Shown here: positions 49,029-58,236 of the stretch, piece by piece | Layout: each line of letters opens with the position of its first letter | Numbering within the stretch: the first letter of the stretch is position 1 | Assembly (NCBI GenBank): GCA_021390615.1 | Contig: JAJEJU010000024.1 | Location: forward strand, 1,798,001 to 1,862,000 | Length of the DNA stretch: 64,000 nucleotides | Origin: Rhodanobacteraceae bacterium ZG21-1 | GTDB taxonomy: Bacteria; Pseudomonadota; Gammaproteobacteria; Xanthomonadales; Rhodanobacteraceae | Reading direction: 5' to 3' | Notes under the pieces: generated by a model | What the model was told of the DNA's origin: nothing | Seen by the model: the letters and a program-made list of their open reading frames with translations, nothing else | The model's database searches: none | Made by a program: the position numbers and the translations under genes

Positions 49029-51215
49029 TCATCTTTTGATCCTGGCGCCCTTCCAGGGGTCTTCTGACGCCGCCGGCGCGAGCGGTCTGAGCACCCAGCA
49101 GGCATGGATGTCGGCGCGGCGCGCGAAGTCGAACGGCAGGCTGGGAGCGGTCCAGTCCTCCACCGAAAAACGTTCCTCCAGCGCAGCGCGGTCGAGCGCG
49201 AAGCGGCGGTAGTTGTTGGAGAACACCAGCACCCCGTCGCCGGCAAGCCGGTCCGCGCAAGCCAGCAGCAGGGCCACGTGGTCGCGCTGCACGTCGAAGT
49301 CGTCGGCGCGCTTGGAATTGGAAAAGGTCGGCGGGTCGACATAGATCAAGCCATAGCGTCCGCGATCCTGCTGCAGGAAGGACAGCGCATCCGACTGCGC
49401 CAGGCGATGTGCCGCCCCGCTGAAGCCGTTCAGGGCCAGATTGCGCGAGGCCCACTCCAGATAAGTCGCCGACAGGTCGACGCTGGTGGTCGTGGTGGCG
49501 CCACCCGCCGCGGCGTAGACGCTGGCCGTGCCGGTGTAGGCGAACAGATTCAGGAAGCTGCGTCCCCGCGCCAGCTCGCGCAGCTTGGCCCGCACCAGCC
49601 GGTGATCGAGAAACAGCCCCGTGTCCAGGTAGTCGGTGAGATTGACCCGAAAACCCAGACCGCCCTCTTCCACTTCGATGAACTCGCCGCGCTGATCGAA
49701 GCGACCGTATTTGGAGCCCCCCTTGCCGCGCTCGCGGGTCTTCAGGGCAATCCGTTCGCGCGGCACCTCGAACACCTCGCCGGCGACGCGGGCGATCTCG
49801 CGCAGGCGCTGCCGCGCAAGCTCGGCCGGCACGTCCGCCGGGGCGCGGTATTCCTGCACATGCAGATGATTGCCACCCTGACGGTCGCCGTAGACGTCGA
49901 TCGCCGCGGCGTATTCGGGCAAGTCCTGGTCGTAGGCACGCCAGCAGTGGATGCCTTCCCGAGCCAGTCGCTTGCGCAGATGGCGCAGGTTCTTTTCCAG
50001 GCGGTTCTTCAACATCTGCGCGCCGGCCGACAACGGCTTGGGTTCGCGCGGCGGCGTTTCCTGGCCGGCCAGGTCGAAGGTCAGCAGCAAGGTTTCCAGC
50101 GCGCCGTTGTACAGCGCGTAGCGCTTCTCCGCATGCAGATGCATGGCGCGCCCCAGCTCGGCGTCGCCGGCCAGCACGGCAGCGCGCCATCCCGCGAAGC
50201 GCGTGCGCAGGCTCTGGCCAAGCGCCCGGTACAGCCCGGGCATTTCCGCACGTTCGCCCAGGCGTTCGCCGTAGGGCGGATTGGTGACCACCAGGCCATG
50301 GCCGATGCCGGGCGGCGGCGACACGTGCGCCATGTCCTGACGGTCCAGCGTGAAAAATCCAGCGACACCCGCGCTCTGCGCGTTGCGTTTGGCCGTCTGC
50401 ACCATGCGCGGATCGGTATCGCTGCCGAAGAACACGCTGCGCAGCTCGCGCAAGCCGGCTTCGGCGCGCTGCCCGGCTTCATCCAGCAGTCCGCGCCACA
50501 GCGCTAGGTCATGCTGGCGCCAGCCGAGGAAGCCGAAGTATTCGCGGCGCAGCCCCGGCGCCACATCGGCCGCCATCAACGCCCCCTCGATCAGCAAGGT
50601 GCCCGAACCGCACATCGGATCGAGCAGCGCACCGCCGTCCGCATACAGCTCCGGCCAGCGCGCGCGCAGCAGCACGGCCGCAGCGAGGTTTTCCTTGAGC
50701 GGCGCCTCGCCCTGCTCCTCGCGCCAGCCGCGGCGATGCAATGGCGCGCCGGAAAGATCCAGCGACAGCACCGCGCGGTCGCGGCGCAGGCGCAGGTTGA
50801 TGCGCACATCCGGCTCGTCGGTGTCGACGTCGGGCCGCACGCCTTCGCGCTGGCGAAACTGGTCGACCACGGCGTCCTTGGCGCGCAGCGCGACGAACTG
50901 GCTGTGCCCGAGCTTGCTCAAGGCCGTGCCGGCGTCTACTGCGAAAGTGCCGTGCGAGGCGAGGTGTTCGCTCCAGTCCACGGCCTGGACACCGCGATAC
51001 AAGGCCTCGTCGTCCGCCGCGTCGAATTCGGCCAGCGGCAGCAGGATGCGGCTAGCCAGGCGCGACCACAGGCAGGCGCGGTAGGCAGTTTCCAATGTGC
51101 CGGAGAAATGCACGCCGGCCAGCGCTTCGCGGACCTCGCCCGCGCCCAGCGCCGCCAGCTCGTCGCGCAGCAGATATTCCAGTCCCTTCGGGCAGCTGGC
51201 GAAATAAGCGCTCAT
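49029..51215 (-). CDS. rlmL: 23S rRNA G2069-N7/G2445-N2 methyltransferase RlmKL
   Basis: Bifunctional rRNA methyltransferase of 728 residues, a fusion as in other gammaproteobacteria. The order is an N-terminal THUMP domain, the RlmL-type catalytic part with DPMCGSGTLLIEG and NPPYGERLG, then the RlmK part with LNLFAYTGTASVYAA and YVDPPTFSNSKR. The start overlaps the stop of the hydrolase gene upstream (ATGA). No truncation is seen. Confidence 0.96.
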   Translation of the reverse strand: MSAYFASCPKGLEYLLRDELAALGAGEVREALAGVHFSGTLETAYRACLWSRLASRILLPLAEFDAADDEALYRGVQAVDWSEHLASHGTFAVDAGTALSKLGHSQFVALRAKDAVVDQFRQREGVRPDVDTDEPDVRINLRLRRDRAVLSLDLSGAPLHRRGWREEQGEAPLKENLAAAVLLRARWPELYADGGALLDPMCGSGTLLIEGALMAADVAPGLRREYFGFLGWRQHDLALWRGLLDEAGQRAEAGLRELRSVFFGSDTDPRMVQTAKRNAQSAGVAGFFTLDRQDMAHVSPPPGIGHGLVVTNPPYGERLGERAEMPGLYRALGQSLRTRFAGWRAAVLAGDAELGRAMHLHAEKRYALYNGALETLLLTFDLAGQETPPREPKPLSAGAQMLKNRLEKNLRHLRKRLAREGIHCWRAYDQDLPEYAAAIDVYGDRQGGNHLHVQEYRAPADVPAELARQRLREIARVAGEVFEVPRERIALKTRERGKGGSKYGRFDQRGEFIEVEEGGLGFRVNLTDYLDTGLFLDHRLVRAKLRELARGRSFLNLFAYTGTASVYAAAGGATTTTSVDLSATYLEWASRNLALNGFSGAAHRLAQSDALSFLQQDRGRYGLIYVDPPTFSNSKRADDFDVQRDHVALLLACADRLAGDGVLVFSNNYRRFALDRAALEERFSVEDWTAPSLPFDFARRADIHACWVLRPLAPAASEDPWKGARIKR

Positions 51216-51739
51216 GCGGCGCCGGCCTGTCGCTCGAGCATCAGGCGGAATTGCGCAGCGATCGCGTCCATGCTGGCACCTAGCCGATGATCGTCGTCGA
51301 GCACCAGCAGCGGCAGGCGGCGGGACGCGCTGAAGGCATAGACTGCCGACAGCGGACAGACCTCGTCGCGCCAGCCGTGGATCATCGCTGCCGGCACGCC
51401 GGCGGCAAGATCGAAGGCGCGCGCATAGCCGGGGATCGCCCCTGGCGTGGCCAGCAGCAGCACGCCGGCCACCGGCACATCCAGCGTGACCAGCCCGGAC
51501 ACGAACGCTCCCATGCTGGAACCCACCAGCAGCGGGGGCGCATCCAGCTCCTCAATGGTGGCGCGCAGCCGGGCGATCCGCGGCGCCACCGAGCCGGCGT
51601 GGCCGCGGGCGTCGTCCGCGCGATAGTCCGGCCGCTGCGTGCGCCAGCCCAACGATTCGGCCAGGGCGGCCAGCTGGCTGACCTTGGTGGCATCCGGCCC
51701 GGAATCCGAGCCGTGGGAAAGAATGACTTGGCCGCGCAT
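51212..51739 (-). CDS. Small alpha/beta hydrolase
   Basis: A 175-residue alpha/beta-hydrolase-fold protein. It begins MRGQVILSHGSDSGPDA, has a nucleophile elbow GSSMGAF (S75), an acid in GWRDEVCP, and a histidine in DDDHRLG. It resembles YqiA-type esterases, but the substrate is unknown. A strong AAGGAGG lies five bases before ATG 51739. The open frame upstream, hundreds of codons long, is a shadow. It is translationally coupled to rlmKL. Confidence 0.88.
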   Translation of the reverse strand: MRGQVILSHGSDSGPDATKVSQLAALAESLGWRTQRPDYRADDARGHAGSVAPRIARLRATIEELDAPPLLVGSSMGAFVSGLVTLDVPVAGVLLLATPGAIPGYARAFDLAAGVPAAMIHGWRDEVCPLSAVYAFSASRRLPLLVLDDDHRLGASMDAIAAQFRLMLERQAGAA

Positions 51740-51844
51740 GCTGGCCTCCTTGGATGCCGAAACAGGACACGCATGGTAGCAGGCGCCATTCCGCGTCCCG
51801 GCAGCGCGTGCGAGACTGCGGCCTCCCGTTCCCGGTCGCCCGCC

Positions 51845-52435
51845 ATGCCCGCCCTGATCATCCACGACCAGCCCCTGCCCTATGTCGAACAACTGCCCGA
51901 GCGCCCGGCCGACGCAGTCGAACTGGTGGTGATCCACTGCACCGAGCTGCCCGACCTGGCGACGGCCCGCGAGTACGGCGAGCGGGCCTTGTACGCGAAC
52001 GGCAGCGGCAACAGCGGGCACTACTACATCGATCGCGACGGCAGCGTCTATCGCTATGTGCCCGGCACGCGCGTGGCCAATCACGTGCGCGGCTACAACC
52101 CGCATTCGATCGGCATCGAGCTGGTCAACCTCGGCCGTTATCCGAACTGGTGGGATACCCGGCATCAGCTCATGACCGAGCCGTATACGGCGGCACAGAT
52201 CGCCGCCCTGCGCGCCCTGCTGCAGCAGCTTCGTCACGATTTCCCTCGCCTCCATACCATCGCGGGGCACGAGGATCTGGACACCGCTCTGATGCCAGCC
52301 AGCGACGATCCGGCCCGGCAGGTGCATCGCAAGCTCGATCCCGGCCCGCAGTTTCCCTGGGCCGAAGTGCTGCAGGGCAGCGGCCTGCAGCGCCTGCCGC
52401 GCCAGGCGCAGGCGGCGGCCGATACGGGGCGCTGA
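51845..52435 (+). CDS. N-acetylmuramoyl-L-alanine amidase (AmpD-like)
   Basis: A 196-residue amidase_2 domain protein. The zinc ligands are H31 (VVIHCTE), H142 (AGHEDLD) and D165 (KLDPGPQFPW), the latter as in AmpD. There is no signal peptide, which fits a cytoplasmic enzyme recycling anhydro-muropeptides, though AmpD itself is usually a little shorter and has a cysteine-rich end. The start ATG 51845 excludes the upstream shadow. It is divergent from the hydrolase gene. Confidence 0.88.
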   Translation: MPALIIHDQPLPYVEQLPERPADAVELVVIHCTELPDLATAREYGERALYANGSGNSGHYYIDRDGSVYRYVPGTRVANHVRGYNPHSIGIELVNLGRYPNWWDTRHQLMTEPYTAAQIAALRALLQQLRHDFPRLHTIAGHEDLDTALMPASDDPARQVHRKLDPGPQFPWAEVLQGSGLQRLPRQAQAAADTGR

Positions 52436-52446
52436 AGCACTGCGGC

Positions 52447-52452
52447 TATAAT
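52447..52452 (+). promoter_or_regulatory. Candidate -10 of tesB
   Basis: A consensus TATAAT lies 28 bases before the tesB ATG, just after the amidase stop. No TTGACA-like hexamer sits 16-18 bases upstream, so it would depend on the -10 or on an activator. There is no clear ribosome site in the short leader. Confidence 0.4.
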
Positions 52453-52480
52453 CGCCGCTTCTCTGTGCGGATTCCCCTTC

Positions 52481-53362
52481 ATGCTGGAAAGTCACGTTGC
52501 CGAGCTGGTCGACCTGCTGCACCTCGAGCGGCTGGAAGACAATCTGTTCCGCGGCCAGAGCCGCGACATCGGCACGCAGTTCGTGTTCGGCGGGCAGGTG
52601 CTCGGCCAGGCGCTGGCGGCGGCGCAGAACACGGTGGATGCGACCCGCGAGGCGCATTCGCTGCACGCCTATTTCCTGCGCGCCGGCGACATCAACGCCC
52701 CCATCGTGTACAGCGTGGAACGGACCCGCGACGGCGGCACCTTCTCTTCGCGCCGCGTGGTGGCGATCCAGCACGGCCAGCCCATCCTCAACGGCTCGAT
52801 TTCGTTCCAGGTGCCCGAGCACAGCTTCGAACACCAGTCGTCGATGCCGGAGGTGCCGGCGCCGGAAGATATCGCGCCGATGCAGCCGCTGCCGCCCGAA
52901 CAGCTGGCCAAGCTGCCCGAGAAGCTGCAGCGCTGGCTCGGCGTGGATTCGCCGATCGAGTTCCGCCACGTGTGGCCGCAGGACAAGCTGCATCCGGTCA
53001 AGCGCCCGCCGATCCAGCACATCTGGTTTCGCCTGGCTGCGCCGGTGCAGGAGTCGCCCGCGCTGCACCGCGCCCTGCTCGCCTACGCCTCGGACTTCAA
53101 CCTGATCGGCACGGCGACCCTGCCGCACGGCATTTCCTACTACACCCACAACGTGCAGATGGCCAGCCTGGATCATGCGCTGTGGTTCCACCGCCCGTTC
53201 CGGGTGGACGAATGGCTGCTGTATTCGTTCGACAGCCCCACCGCGCAGGGCGCGCGCGGCTTCGCGCGGGGACAGATCTTCACCCGCGACGGGCGCCTGG
53301 TCGCCTCTACCGCGCAGGAAGGCCTGATCCGTCTGCGCGACGGCGGCCAGCCCGACCACTGA
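52481..53362 (+). CDS. tesB: Acyl-CoA thioesterase II
   Basis: Hydrolyses fatty acyl-CoA to free acid and CoA; 293 residues in a double hot-dog fold. The N-terminal half has FVFGGQVLGQALAAA and HSLHAYFLR, and the C-terminal half the catalytic Asp/Thr/Gln set around SDFNLIGT and AQEGLIR. The length matches E. coli TesB. It is followed after 20 bases by a small membrane protein on the same strand. Confidence 0.96.
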   Translation: MLESHVAELVDLLHLERLEDNLFRGQSRDIGTQFVFGGQVLGQALAAAQNTVDATREAHSLHAYFLRAGDINAPIVYSVERTRDGGTFSSRRVVAIQHGQPILNGSISFQVPEHSFEHQSSMPEVPAPEDIAPMQPLPPEQLAKLPEKLQRWLGVDSPIEFRHVWPQDKLHPVKRPPIQHIWFRLAAPVQESPALHRALLAYASDFNLIGTATLPHGISYYTHNVQMASLDHALWFHRPFRVDEWLLYSFDSPTAQGARGFARGQIFTRDGRLVASTAQEGLIRLRDGGQPDH

Positions 53363-53370
53363 TCGAAGAG

Positions 53371-53376
53371 TAGAAT
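53371..53376 (+). promoter_or_regulatory. -10 element directly before the 131-residue gene
   Basis: TAGAAT ends exactly 6 bases before the ATG at 53383. If used, transcription would begin at or next to the start codon, giving a leaderless mRNA. The region upstream has no recognisable -35 and no Shine-Dalgarno sequence. Confidence 0.4.
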
Positions 53377-53382
53377 CAGCGC

Positions 53383-53778
53383 ATGCGCCAGCTCTACACC
53401 TCGCCCCGCCAGGAAAACATCGATCGTGTGGTCGCCATGCTCACCGAGCACGGCATCGAAAGCACGGTCACCAACCGCTCGAACTGGAATCGCCCCAGCT
53501 ACCAGCGCTTCAGCTACTCGCAGCAGCAGGACAGCCGCGAGAGCTGGCCGCAGGTCTGGGTGAGCCGCGCCGAGGACTATGCTCAGGCACGCAGCCTGCT
53601 GCGCGAGCTCGGCATCGAGCCGGTCATTCGCCACGGCGAGGAACTGGCCGCAGCGCGCGATCCATCGCGCCAGGTCGGTCGCCGCAGCACACCCAACCGG
53701 GTGCGGCGGATCTTGCTGATCGCGGTGGTGGCGGTGTTCGCGCTGCAGGCCTTGCGCTACTACTTTCACATGCTTTGA
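53383..53778 (+). CDS. Small membrane-anchored protein, pathogenicity-like family
   Basis: A 131-residue protein with a soluble N-terminal part (RQLYTSPRQENIDRVVAML) that resembles DUF2007-type domains, an aromatic/polar middle (NRPSYQRFSYSQQQ), and one C-terminal transmembrane helix (RILLIAVVAVFALQAL). I recall related xanthomonad proteins labelled pathogenicity-like, a label without a tested function. It follows tesB by 20 bases but also has its own -10 element immediately upstream. Confidence 0.75.
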   Translation: MRQLYTSPRQENIDRVVAMLTEHGIESTVTNRSNWNRPSYQRFSYSQQQDSRESWPQVWVSRAEDYAQARSLLRELGIEPVIRHGEELAAARDPSRQVGRRSTPNRVRRILLIAVVAVFALQALRYYFHML

Positions 53779-53938
53779 GGCCATGACCTGAAGTCGGGGA
53801 GCGGCTCGAACTCCTGGTCTTCGATAGCGCGACAAGCAGCGTCTTCCCGGAAGTTGTACGCAAAGGCCTGGCTGCCGCAAGGCAAGCGCCTGGGCAACCG
53901 ATCTCCGGCGACCCGTGCGCATTTCGCCGGCAGGCTTT

Positions 53939-53944
53939 TAGAAT
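53939..53944 (+). promoter_or_regulatory. -10 element directly before bpt
   Basis: TAGAAT is followed by seven bases and then the bpt ATG (53952). This spacing puts the expected start point at the A of ATG or one base before it. The -35 region (about 53916-53921) is weak. Confidence 0.4.
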
Positions 53945-53951
53945 CGTCGGC

Positions 53952-54659
53952 ATGCGCTCCGATCGCGTCCGCCTGTTCCAGACCTTGCCGCACACCTGCG
54001 GCTACTACGCCGCGCGCACGGCGCAGAACCTGGTGATCGACCCGGCCGCCCCGCAACTGGACAAGCTCTACGGCTCGGCGCTGGAGCGCGGCTTCCGCCG
54101 CGCCGGCGGTCATCTGTACCTGCCGCACTGCGCGCAATGCCGCGCCTGTACGCCGTGCCGCGTCGACGTGGCCGCCTTCAAGCCCGACCGCTCGCAGCGG
54201 CGCTGCCTGAAGCGCAACGCCGACCTGCAGGTGCTGGAGACCTCGCCGGGCTACACCGCCGAGCGGCACGCGCTGTACCAGGCATATCTGCGCCAGCGCC
54301 ACGCCGACGGCGGCATGGACGAAGCCGACGCCGCCGACTTCCAGCGCTTCCTCACCGCACCCTGGAGTCCCACGCTGTTTCTCGAGCTGAGGCTGGCATC
54401 GCGCCTGCTCGGCGTGGCCGTCACCGATGTCTGCCTCAACGGCCTGTCGGCGGTCTACACCTTTTTCGATCCCAGCGAGCAGGCGCGCGGACTGGGCACC
54501 TTCGCCATCCTGCAACAGCTGCAGCTGGCGGCGCGCCGTGGGCTGCCCTGGGTGTATCTGGGCTTCTGGATCGAGGGGCATCCGAAAATGGACTACAAGC
54601 GGCGGTTCCGGCCGCTGCAGATCCGCGGCGCCGAGGGCTGGCGCTACATGGCCGATTGA
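53952..54659 (+). CDS. bpt: Aspartate/glutamate leucyltransferase
   Basis: Adds leucine from Leu-tRNA to N-terminal Asp or Glu, marking proteins for ClpAP. The 235-residue protein has the cysteine set C16 and C60, C63, C66, C69 (PHCAQCRACTPC), the ATE N-terminal domain, and the C-terminal GNAT-like part with EQARGLGTFAILQQ and YLGFWIEGHPKMDYKRRF. ATG 53952 has no ribosome site but follows a -10 hexamer by seven bases. Confidence 0.95.
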   Translation: MRSDRVRLFQTLPHTCGYYAARTAQNLVIDPAAPQLDKLYGSALERGFRRAGGHLYLPHCAQCRACTPCRVDVAAFKPDRSQRRCLKRNADLQVLETSPGYTAERHALYQAYLRQRHADGGMDEADAADFQRFLTAPWSPTLFLELRLASRLLGVAVTDVCLNGLSAVYTFFDPSEQARGLGTFAILQQLQLAARRGLPWVYLGFWIEGHPKMDYKRRFRPLQIRGAEGWRYMAD

Positions 54660-54729
54660 CGGCAGGCAGTCGACCCCGCATTGTCTGCGCTGCGGAGTCT
54701 TTGCTGCATGGATGGGTACAGGGGAAGCA

Positions 54730-55272
54730 ATGAAGCAAAAAATCAAGCACGGACCGATCATGATGCTGATCGGGGCCGTGAGCACTGGTGCGATACTCGG
54801 CGGCTACGCCACCAGCAAAGTGATGACCCGCCCCGACAGCGGGCCCGGCGAGCTTGCAGCCGCACGCGCCATGGAGGCATCGCAGCTGCTGCTCGACAAC
54901 CAGGGCAATCTGTATGCGTCGGACGAGGTGTATCAGAACGCCCTGCATGCGATGCGCCGCAGGACCGTCGAACTGGGACTGAGCTTCAGCATGATCCAGG
55001 ACCCCGCCCTTGCGGCGAAGCTGAGAGAGCTCTACCGCAAGATGGCCGAACACCCCGAACTCGATGCCGCACCGGAGGAAATCGGCGCGCGCGACGCGCT
55101 CGATTCCGTGCAGACCGCCAACGCGGTGCGCGCCTGCATCGTAAAGGAACAGCTGAGCACCACGGCGCAGGTCAGCGACTGCGCTGTCGAAGCGGTACGG
55201 AATGCCCGGACCACGCCCACCCCGGCCAAGGCCACCTCAGTCGCGCCGATCCCCCTGGTCAACGTCAAGTGA
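54730..55272 (+). CDS. Single-pass membrane protein, unknown
   Basis: A 180-residue protein with one N-terminal helix (IMMLIGAVSTGAILGGYATS) and a helical, charged periplasmic or cytoplasmic body with two cysteines near the end (ACIVKEQ, DCAVEAV). I recognise no family. AGGGGA lies five bases before ATG 54730. Its last 8 bases overlap the end of the convergent FMN-enzyme gene, so the two genes share their 3' ends. Confidence 0.72.
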   Translation: MKQKIKHGPIMMLIGAVSTGAILGGYATSKVMTRPDSGPGELAAARAMEASQLLLDNQGNLYASDEVYQNALHAMRRRTVELGLSFSMIQDPALAAKLRELYRKMAEHPELDAAPEEIGARDALDSVQTANAVRACIVKEQLSTTAQVSDCAVEAVRNARTTPTPAKATSVAPIPLVNVK

Positions 55273-56797
55273 GCGCTTCGGCGCTCTCCCGCGGCGCCGG
55301 CACTTTCGGATAGGGATAGAGCTTTTCGAGCGATACCGACAGACCGTCGTTGCCGACCACGCGGCAATGACGGCGGTTCAGCTGACGCGGCTCGCTGACG
55401 CCGCAGCTGTGGGCGATGATGCCCACTTCCTTCATCACGTTGGTGGCGTAGTGGTACACGCGCTCCGACTTGTCGGTCACCACCAGGCCGCGCTGCAGCT
55501 TGACGTTCTGCGTGGTGATGCCGGTGGGGCAAGTGTTGCGATTGCACTGCAGCGACTGGATGCAGCCCAGCGCCAGCATGAAGCCGCGCGCCGAATTGAC
55601 GAAGTCCGCGCCGAGCGACAGCGCCCAGGCCACGTCGTAGGCGGTGATGCACTTGCCCGAGCAGATCACCTTGCTGCGTTCGCGCAGGCCTTTCACCACC
55701 AGCATGTCGATCAGCGCCGGCAGCGATTCGTGCAAGGGCAGACCGACGCCCTCCATCAGGGTCTGCGGCGCCGCGCCGGTGCCGCCCTCGGCGCCGTCGA
55801 CGATGATGAAGTCCGGTGCGCTCTCGATGCCGCGCCGCCATACCTGGTCGCACAGCTCGCCGATCCAGTCGACGTCGCCCAGCACCGCCTTGAAACCGGT
55901 CGGCTTGCCGGTCAATTGACGGATGTGCTGGATGGCGTCCAGCAACTGGTCGACGTTGCCGATATCCAGATGACGGTTCGGGCTCTGCGAATCCTGGCCC
56001 ACCGGAATGCCGCGGATGGCTGCGATCTCCGGGGTCACCTTGGAAGCCGGCAGCAGGCCGCCCATGCCCGGCTTGGCGCCCTGCCCCAGCTTGATGCTGA
56101 CCATCTTCACCTGCTTGTGCGCGCAGATCGCCAGCAGCTTCTGGTCGTCCAGACGGCCGTCCTCGGTGCGCACGCCGTACTTGGCCGTGCCGATCTCGAA
56201 CACGATGTCGCAGCCGCCTTCCAGGTGGTAAGGCGCCAGCCCGCCTTCGCCGGTGTCCATCCAGATGCCGGCCTTGGCGGCACCATGCGACAGTGCGCGC
56301 ACCGCCGGCGCGGACAGCGCACCGAAGCTCATCGCCGAGATATTGAAGAAAGCCGCATGGCTGTAAGGTTCGCGCGCATACGGGCCGATCAGCGTCGGCT
56401 TCGGCTCGACGTGGCGCTGATCCAGCTCGGGGAACGGCGCGTTGACGAAGAACGGCACGCCTTCGCCACGCAGGTCGCGGGTCGAACCGAAGGCATTGGT
56501 GTTCTCCACGTTCTTGGCCGCCCGGTAGACCCACACGCGTTCGGCGCGGTTGAACGGCAGCTCTTCGCGGTCGCTGGAGAACAGGTACTGGCGGAAGAAT
56601 TCACCCAGCTTCAGGAAGCCGTAGCGGAAATGCCCGATCACCGGAAAATTGCGCAGCACCGCATTGCTGGTCTGGCTGCGGTCGGCCACCCAGGTCGCCA
56701 GCAGCACCACCACCAACAAGGCCAGCAGCAGCAGGAACAGCGCCGCGAACATCTCCACCATGACCACCAGCCAGTGGGCGAAACCGCTTGTTTGCAT
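55265..56797 (-). CDS. FMN-binding glutamate-synthase-like protein
   Basis: A 510-residue protein with one N-terminal transmembrane helix (about 10-38) and a glutamate synthase central/FMN-type domain. The FMN region reads FFNISAMSFGALS, the loop APQTLMEG lies near the active site, and an iron-sulfur-like cysteine set CIQSLQCNRNTC is present. It lacks the glutaminase domain of GltB, so it is not a complete glutamate synthase. I start at ATG 56797; the frame reaches 56845. Its 3' end overlaps the convergent gene by 8 bases. Confidence 0.88.
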   Translation of the reverse strand: MQTSGFAHWLVVMVEMFAALFLLLLALLVVVLLATWVADRSQTSNAVLRNFPVIGHFRYGFLKLGEFFRQYLFSSDREELPFNRAERVWVYRAAKNVENTNAFGSTRDLRGEGVPFFVNAPFPELDQRHVEPKPTLIGPYAREPYSHAAFFNISAMSFGALSAPAVRALSHGAAKAGIWMDTGEGGLAPYHLEGGCDIVFEIGTAKYGVRTEDGRLDDQKLLAICAHKQVKMVSIKLGQGAKPGMGGLLPASKVTPEIAAIRGIPVGQDSQSPNRHLDIGNVDQLLDAIQHIRQLTGKPTGFKAVLGDVDWIGELCDQVWRRGIESAPDFIIVDGAEGGTGAAPQTLMEGVGLPLHESLPALIDMLVVKGLRERSKVICSGKCITAYDVAWALSLGADFVNSARGFMLALGCIQSLQCNRNTCPTGITTQNVKLQRGLVVTDKSERVYHYATNVMKEVGIIAHSCGVSEPRQLNRRHCRVVGNDGLSVSLEKLYPYPKVPAPRESAEALT

Positions 56798-56891
56798 GAT
56801 CGTTCCTTGGGTTGATGCCGCGAGGGCAGCGCCTATTCGAACCAACGGACCGCCTCGCGCCCGGTGCGGCGCGGATGCGGCAACCGCTCCA

Positions 56892-58088
56892 TCATAATTC
56901 CACTCGCAGGCGTTTCGCCGCGCGCACCGCCTTGGCCTTGGCCGCTTCCAGATCGGCGTCGCGGGCCAGGGTCACCGCCATGCGGCGTCGACCCTTGACC
57001 TCGGGCTTGCCGAACAGGCGCAGTTGCGTGTCCGGCTCGGCCAGCGCTTCGGCCACGCCGTGGAAGCGCGGCCCGCGGCCCTCGCCCTCCACCAGCACGG
57101 CGCAGGAAGCCGACGGCCCGAGCTGGCGGATTGCCGGCACCGGCAGGCCGAGGATGGCCCGCGCATGCAGGGCGAATTCCGACAGTTCCTGCGAGATCAG
57201 GGTAACCAGGCCGGTGTCGTGCGGACGCGGGCTGACCTCCGAGAAGATCACCTGATCGCCATGCTGCGGGTCGGCCTTGACGAAAAATTCCACGCCGAAC
57301 ACGCCCCAGCCGCCCAGGGCGCCGGTGATCGCCGCGGCCTGCCGCTGCGCCTCGGCCAGCGCCGACTCCGCCATCGGCTGCGGTTGCCAGGATTCGCGAT
57401 AGTCGCCGTCCTCCTGGCGGTGTCCGATCGGCGCGCAGAAACTCACGCCGTCCTTGTGCCGCACGGTCAGCAAGGTGATCTCATAGTCGAAATCGACGAA
57501 ACCCTCGACGATCACCCGCCCCTTGCCTGCACGGCCGCCGGATTGCGCATAAGCCCACGCCGCATCGATCTGCGCGGCATCGCGGACCAGGCTCTGGCCC
57601 TTGCCGGACGAGCTCATCACCGGCTTCACCACGAACGGCAGGCCGATCGCCGCCACCGCCTCGCGATACGCCGGCTCGTCGTCGCAGAAGCGATAAGGCG
57701 AGGTTGGCAGGCCCAGCTCTTCCGCAGCCAGCCGGCGAATGCCCTCACGATCCATGGTCAGCCAGGTCGCGCGCGCGGTGGGCACCACCCGCAGGCCCTC
57801 GCGCTCCAGTTCCAGCAGGGTCGGCGTGTGGATCGCCTCGATCTCCGGCACCACCAGGTCGGGACGCTCTTGCGCGATCAAGGCACGCAGGGCGGCGCCG
57901 TCCAGCATGTCGATCACGTGGCTGCGATGGGCCACCTGCATCGCCGGCGCGTTGGCGTAGCGGTCCACTGCGATCACCTCGACCGCATAGCGCTGCAGCT
58001 CGATCGCCACCTCCTTGCCCAGCTCGCCGGCGCCGAGCAGGAGCACGCGCACGGCATGATCGGTATAGGGGGTGCCGAAAGGCTTCAT
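56892..58088 (-). CDS. purT: Phosphoribosylglycinamide formyltransferase 2
   Basis: ATP-grasp enzyme that makes formyl-GAR from GAR, formate and ATP in purine synthesis. The 398 residues run from the N-terminal Rossmann-like motif [11 protein letters not shown], through [13 protein letters not shown] (nucleotide loop), to [12 protein letters not shown] (metal and catalytic region). ATG 58088 has GGAG six bases upstream; I omit the six extra codons of the frame. It is divergent from the SPFH operon. Confidence 0.97.
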   Translation of the reverse strand: MKPFGTPYTDHAVRVLLLGAGELGKEVAIELQRYAVEVIAVDRYANAPAMQVAHRSHVIDMLDGAALRALIAQERPDLVVPEIEAIHTPTLLELEREGLRVVPTARATWLTMDREGIRRLAAEELGLPTSPYRFCDDEPAYREAVAAIGLPFVVKPVMSSSGKGQSLVRDAAQIDAAWAYAQSGGRAGKGRVIVEGFVDFDYEITLLTVRHKDGVSFCAPIGHRQEDGDYRESWQPQPMAESALAEAQRQAAAITGALGGWGVFGVEFFVKADPQHGDQVIFSEVSPRPHDTGLVTLISQELSEFALHARAILGLPVPAIRQLGPSASCAVLVEGEGRGPRFHGVAEALAEPDTQLRLFGKPEVKGRRRMAVTLARDADLEAAKAKAVRAAKRLRVEL

Positions 58089-58179
58089 CGCAGACTCCAC
58101 GAGCAAACGCGAATTGTAGAGCGCCGCCTCGGCGAGGGCGCAGTCCAGCAGCTGACCGGCACCCAGGCGACAGGCTCAC

Positions 58180-58208
58180 TTGCATTTAGATATCACTTTG
58201 ATATCTAA
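58180..58208 (+). promoter_or_regulatory. Promoter with overlapping palindromic operator
   Basis: TTGCAT (58180-58185), a 16-base spacer and TATCTA (58202-58207) make a plausible promoter. A perfect inverted repeat TTAGATATC-ACTTT-GATATCTAA (58186-58208) fills the spacer and the -10, so a bound repressor would block RNA polymerase. The Arc-like protein encoded downstream is an obvious candidate to bind it, by inference. Confidence 0.6.
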
Positions 58209-58236
58209 TTTTCGCAACAAGGGAGGAGTCGCATCC

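Noticed and set aside
51287-51844. Upstream extension of the amidase frame
   Set aside because: It runs antisense to the hydrolase gene, and the AmpD-like domain begins at ATG 51845.
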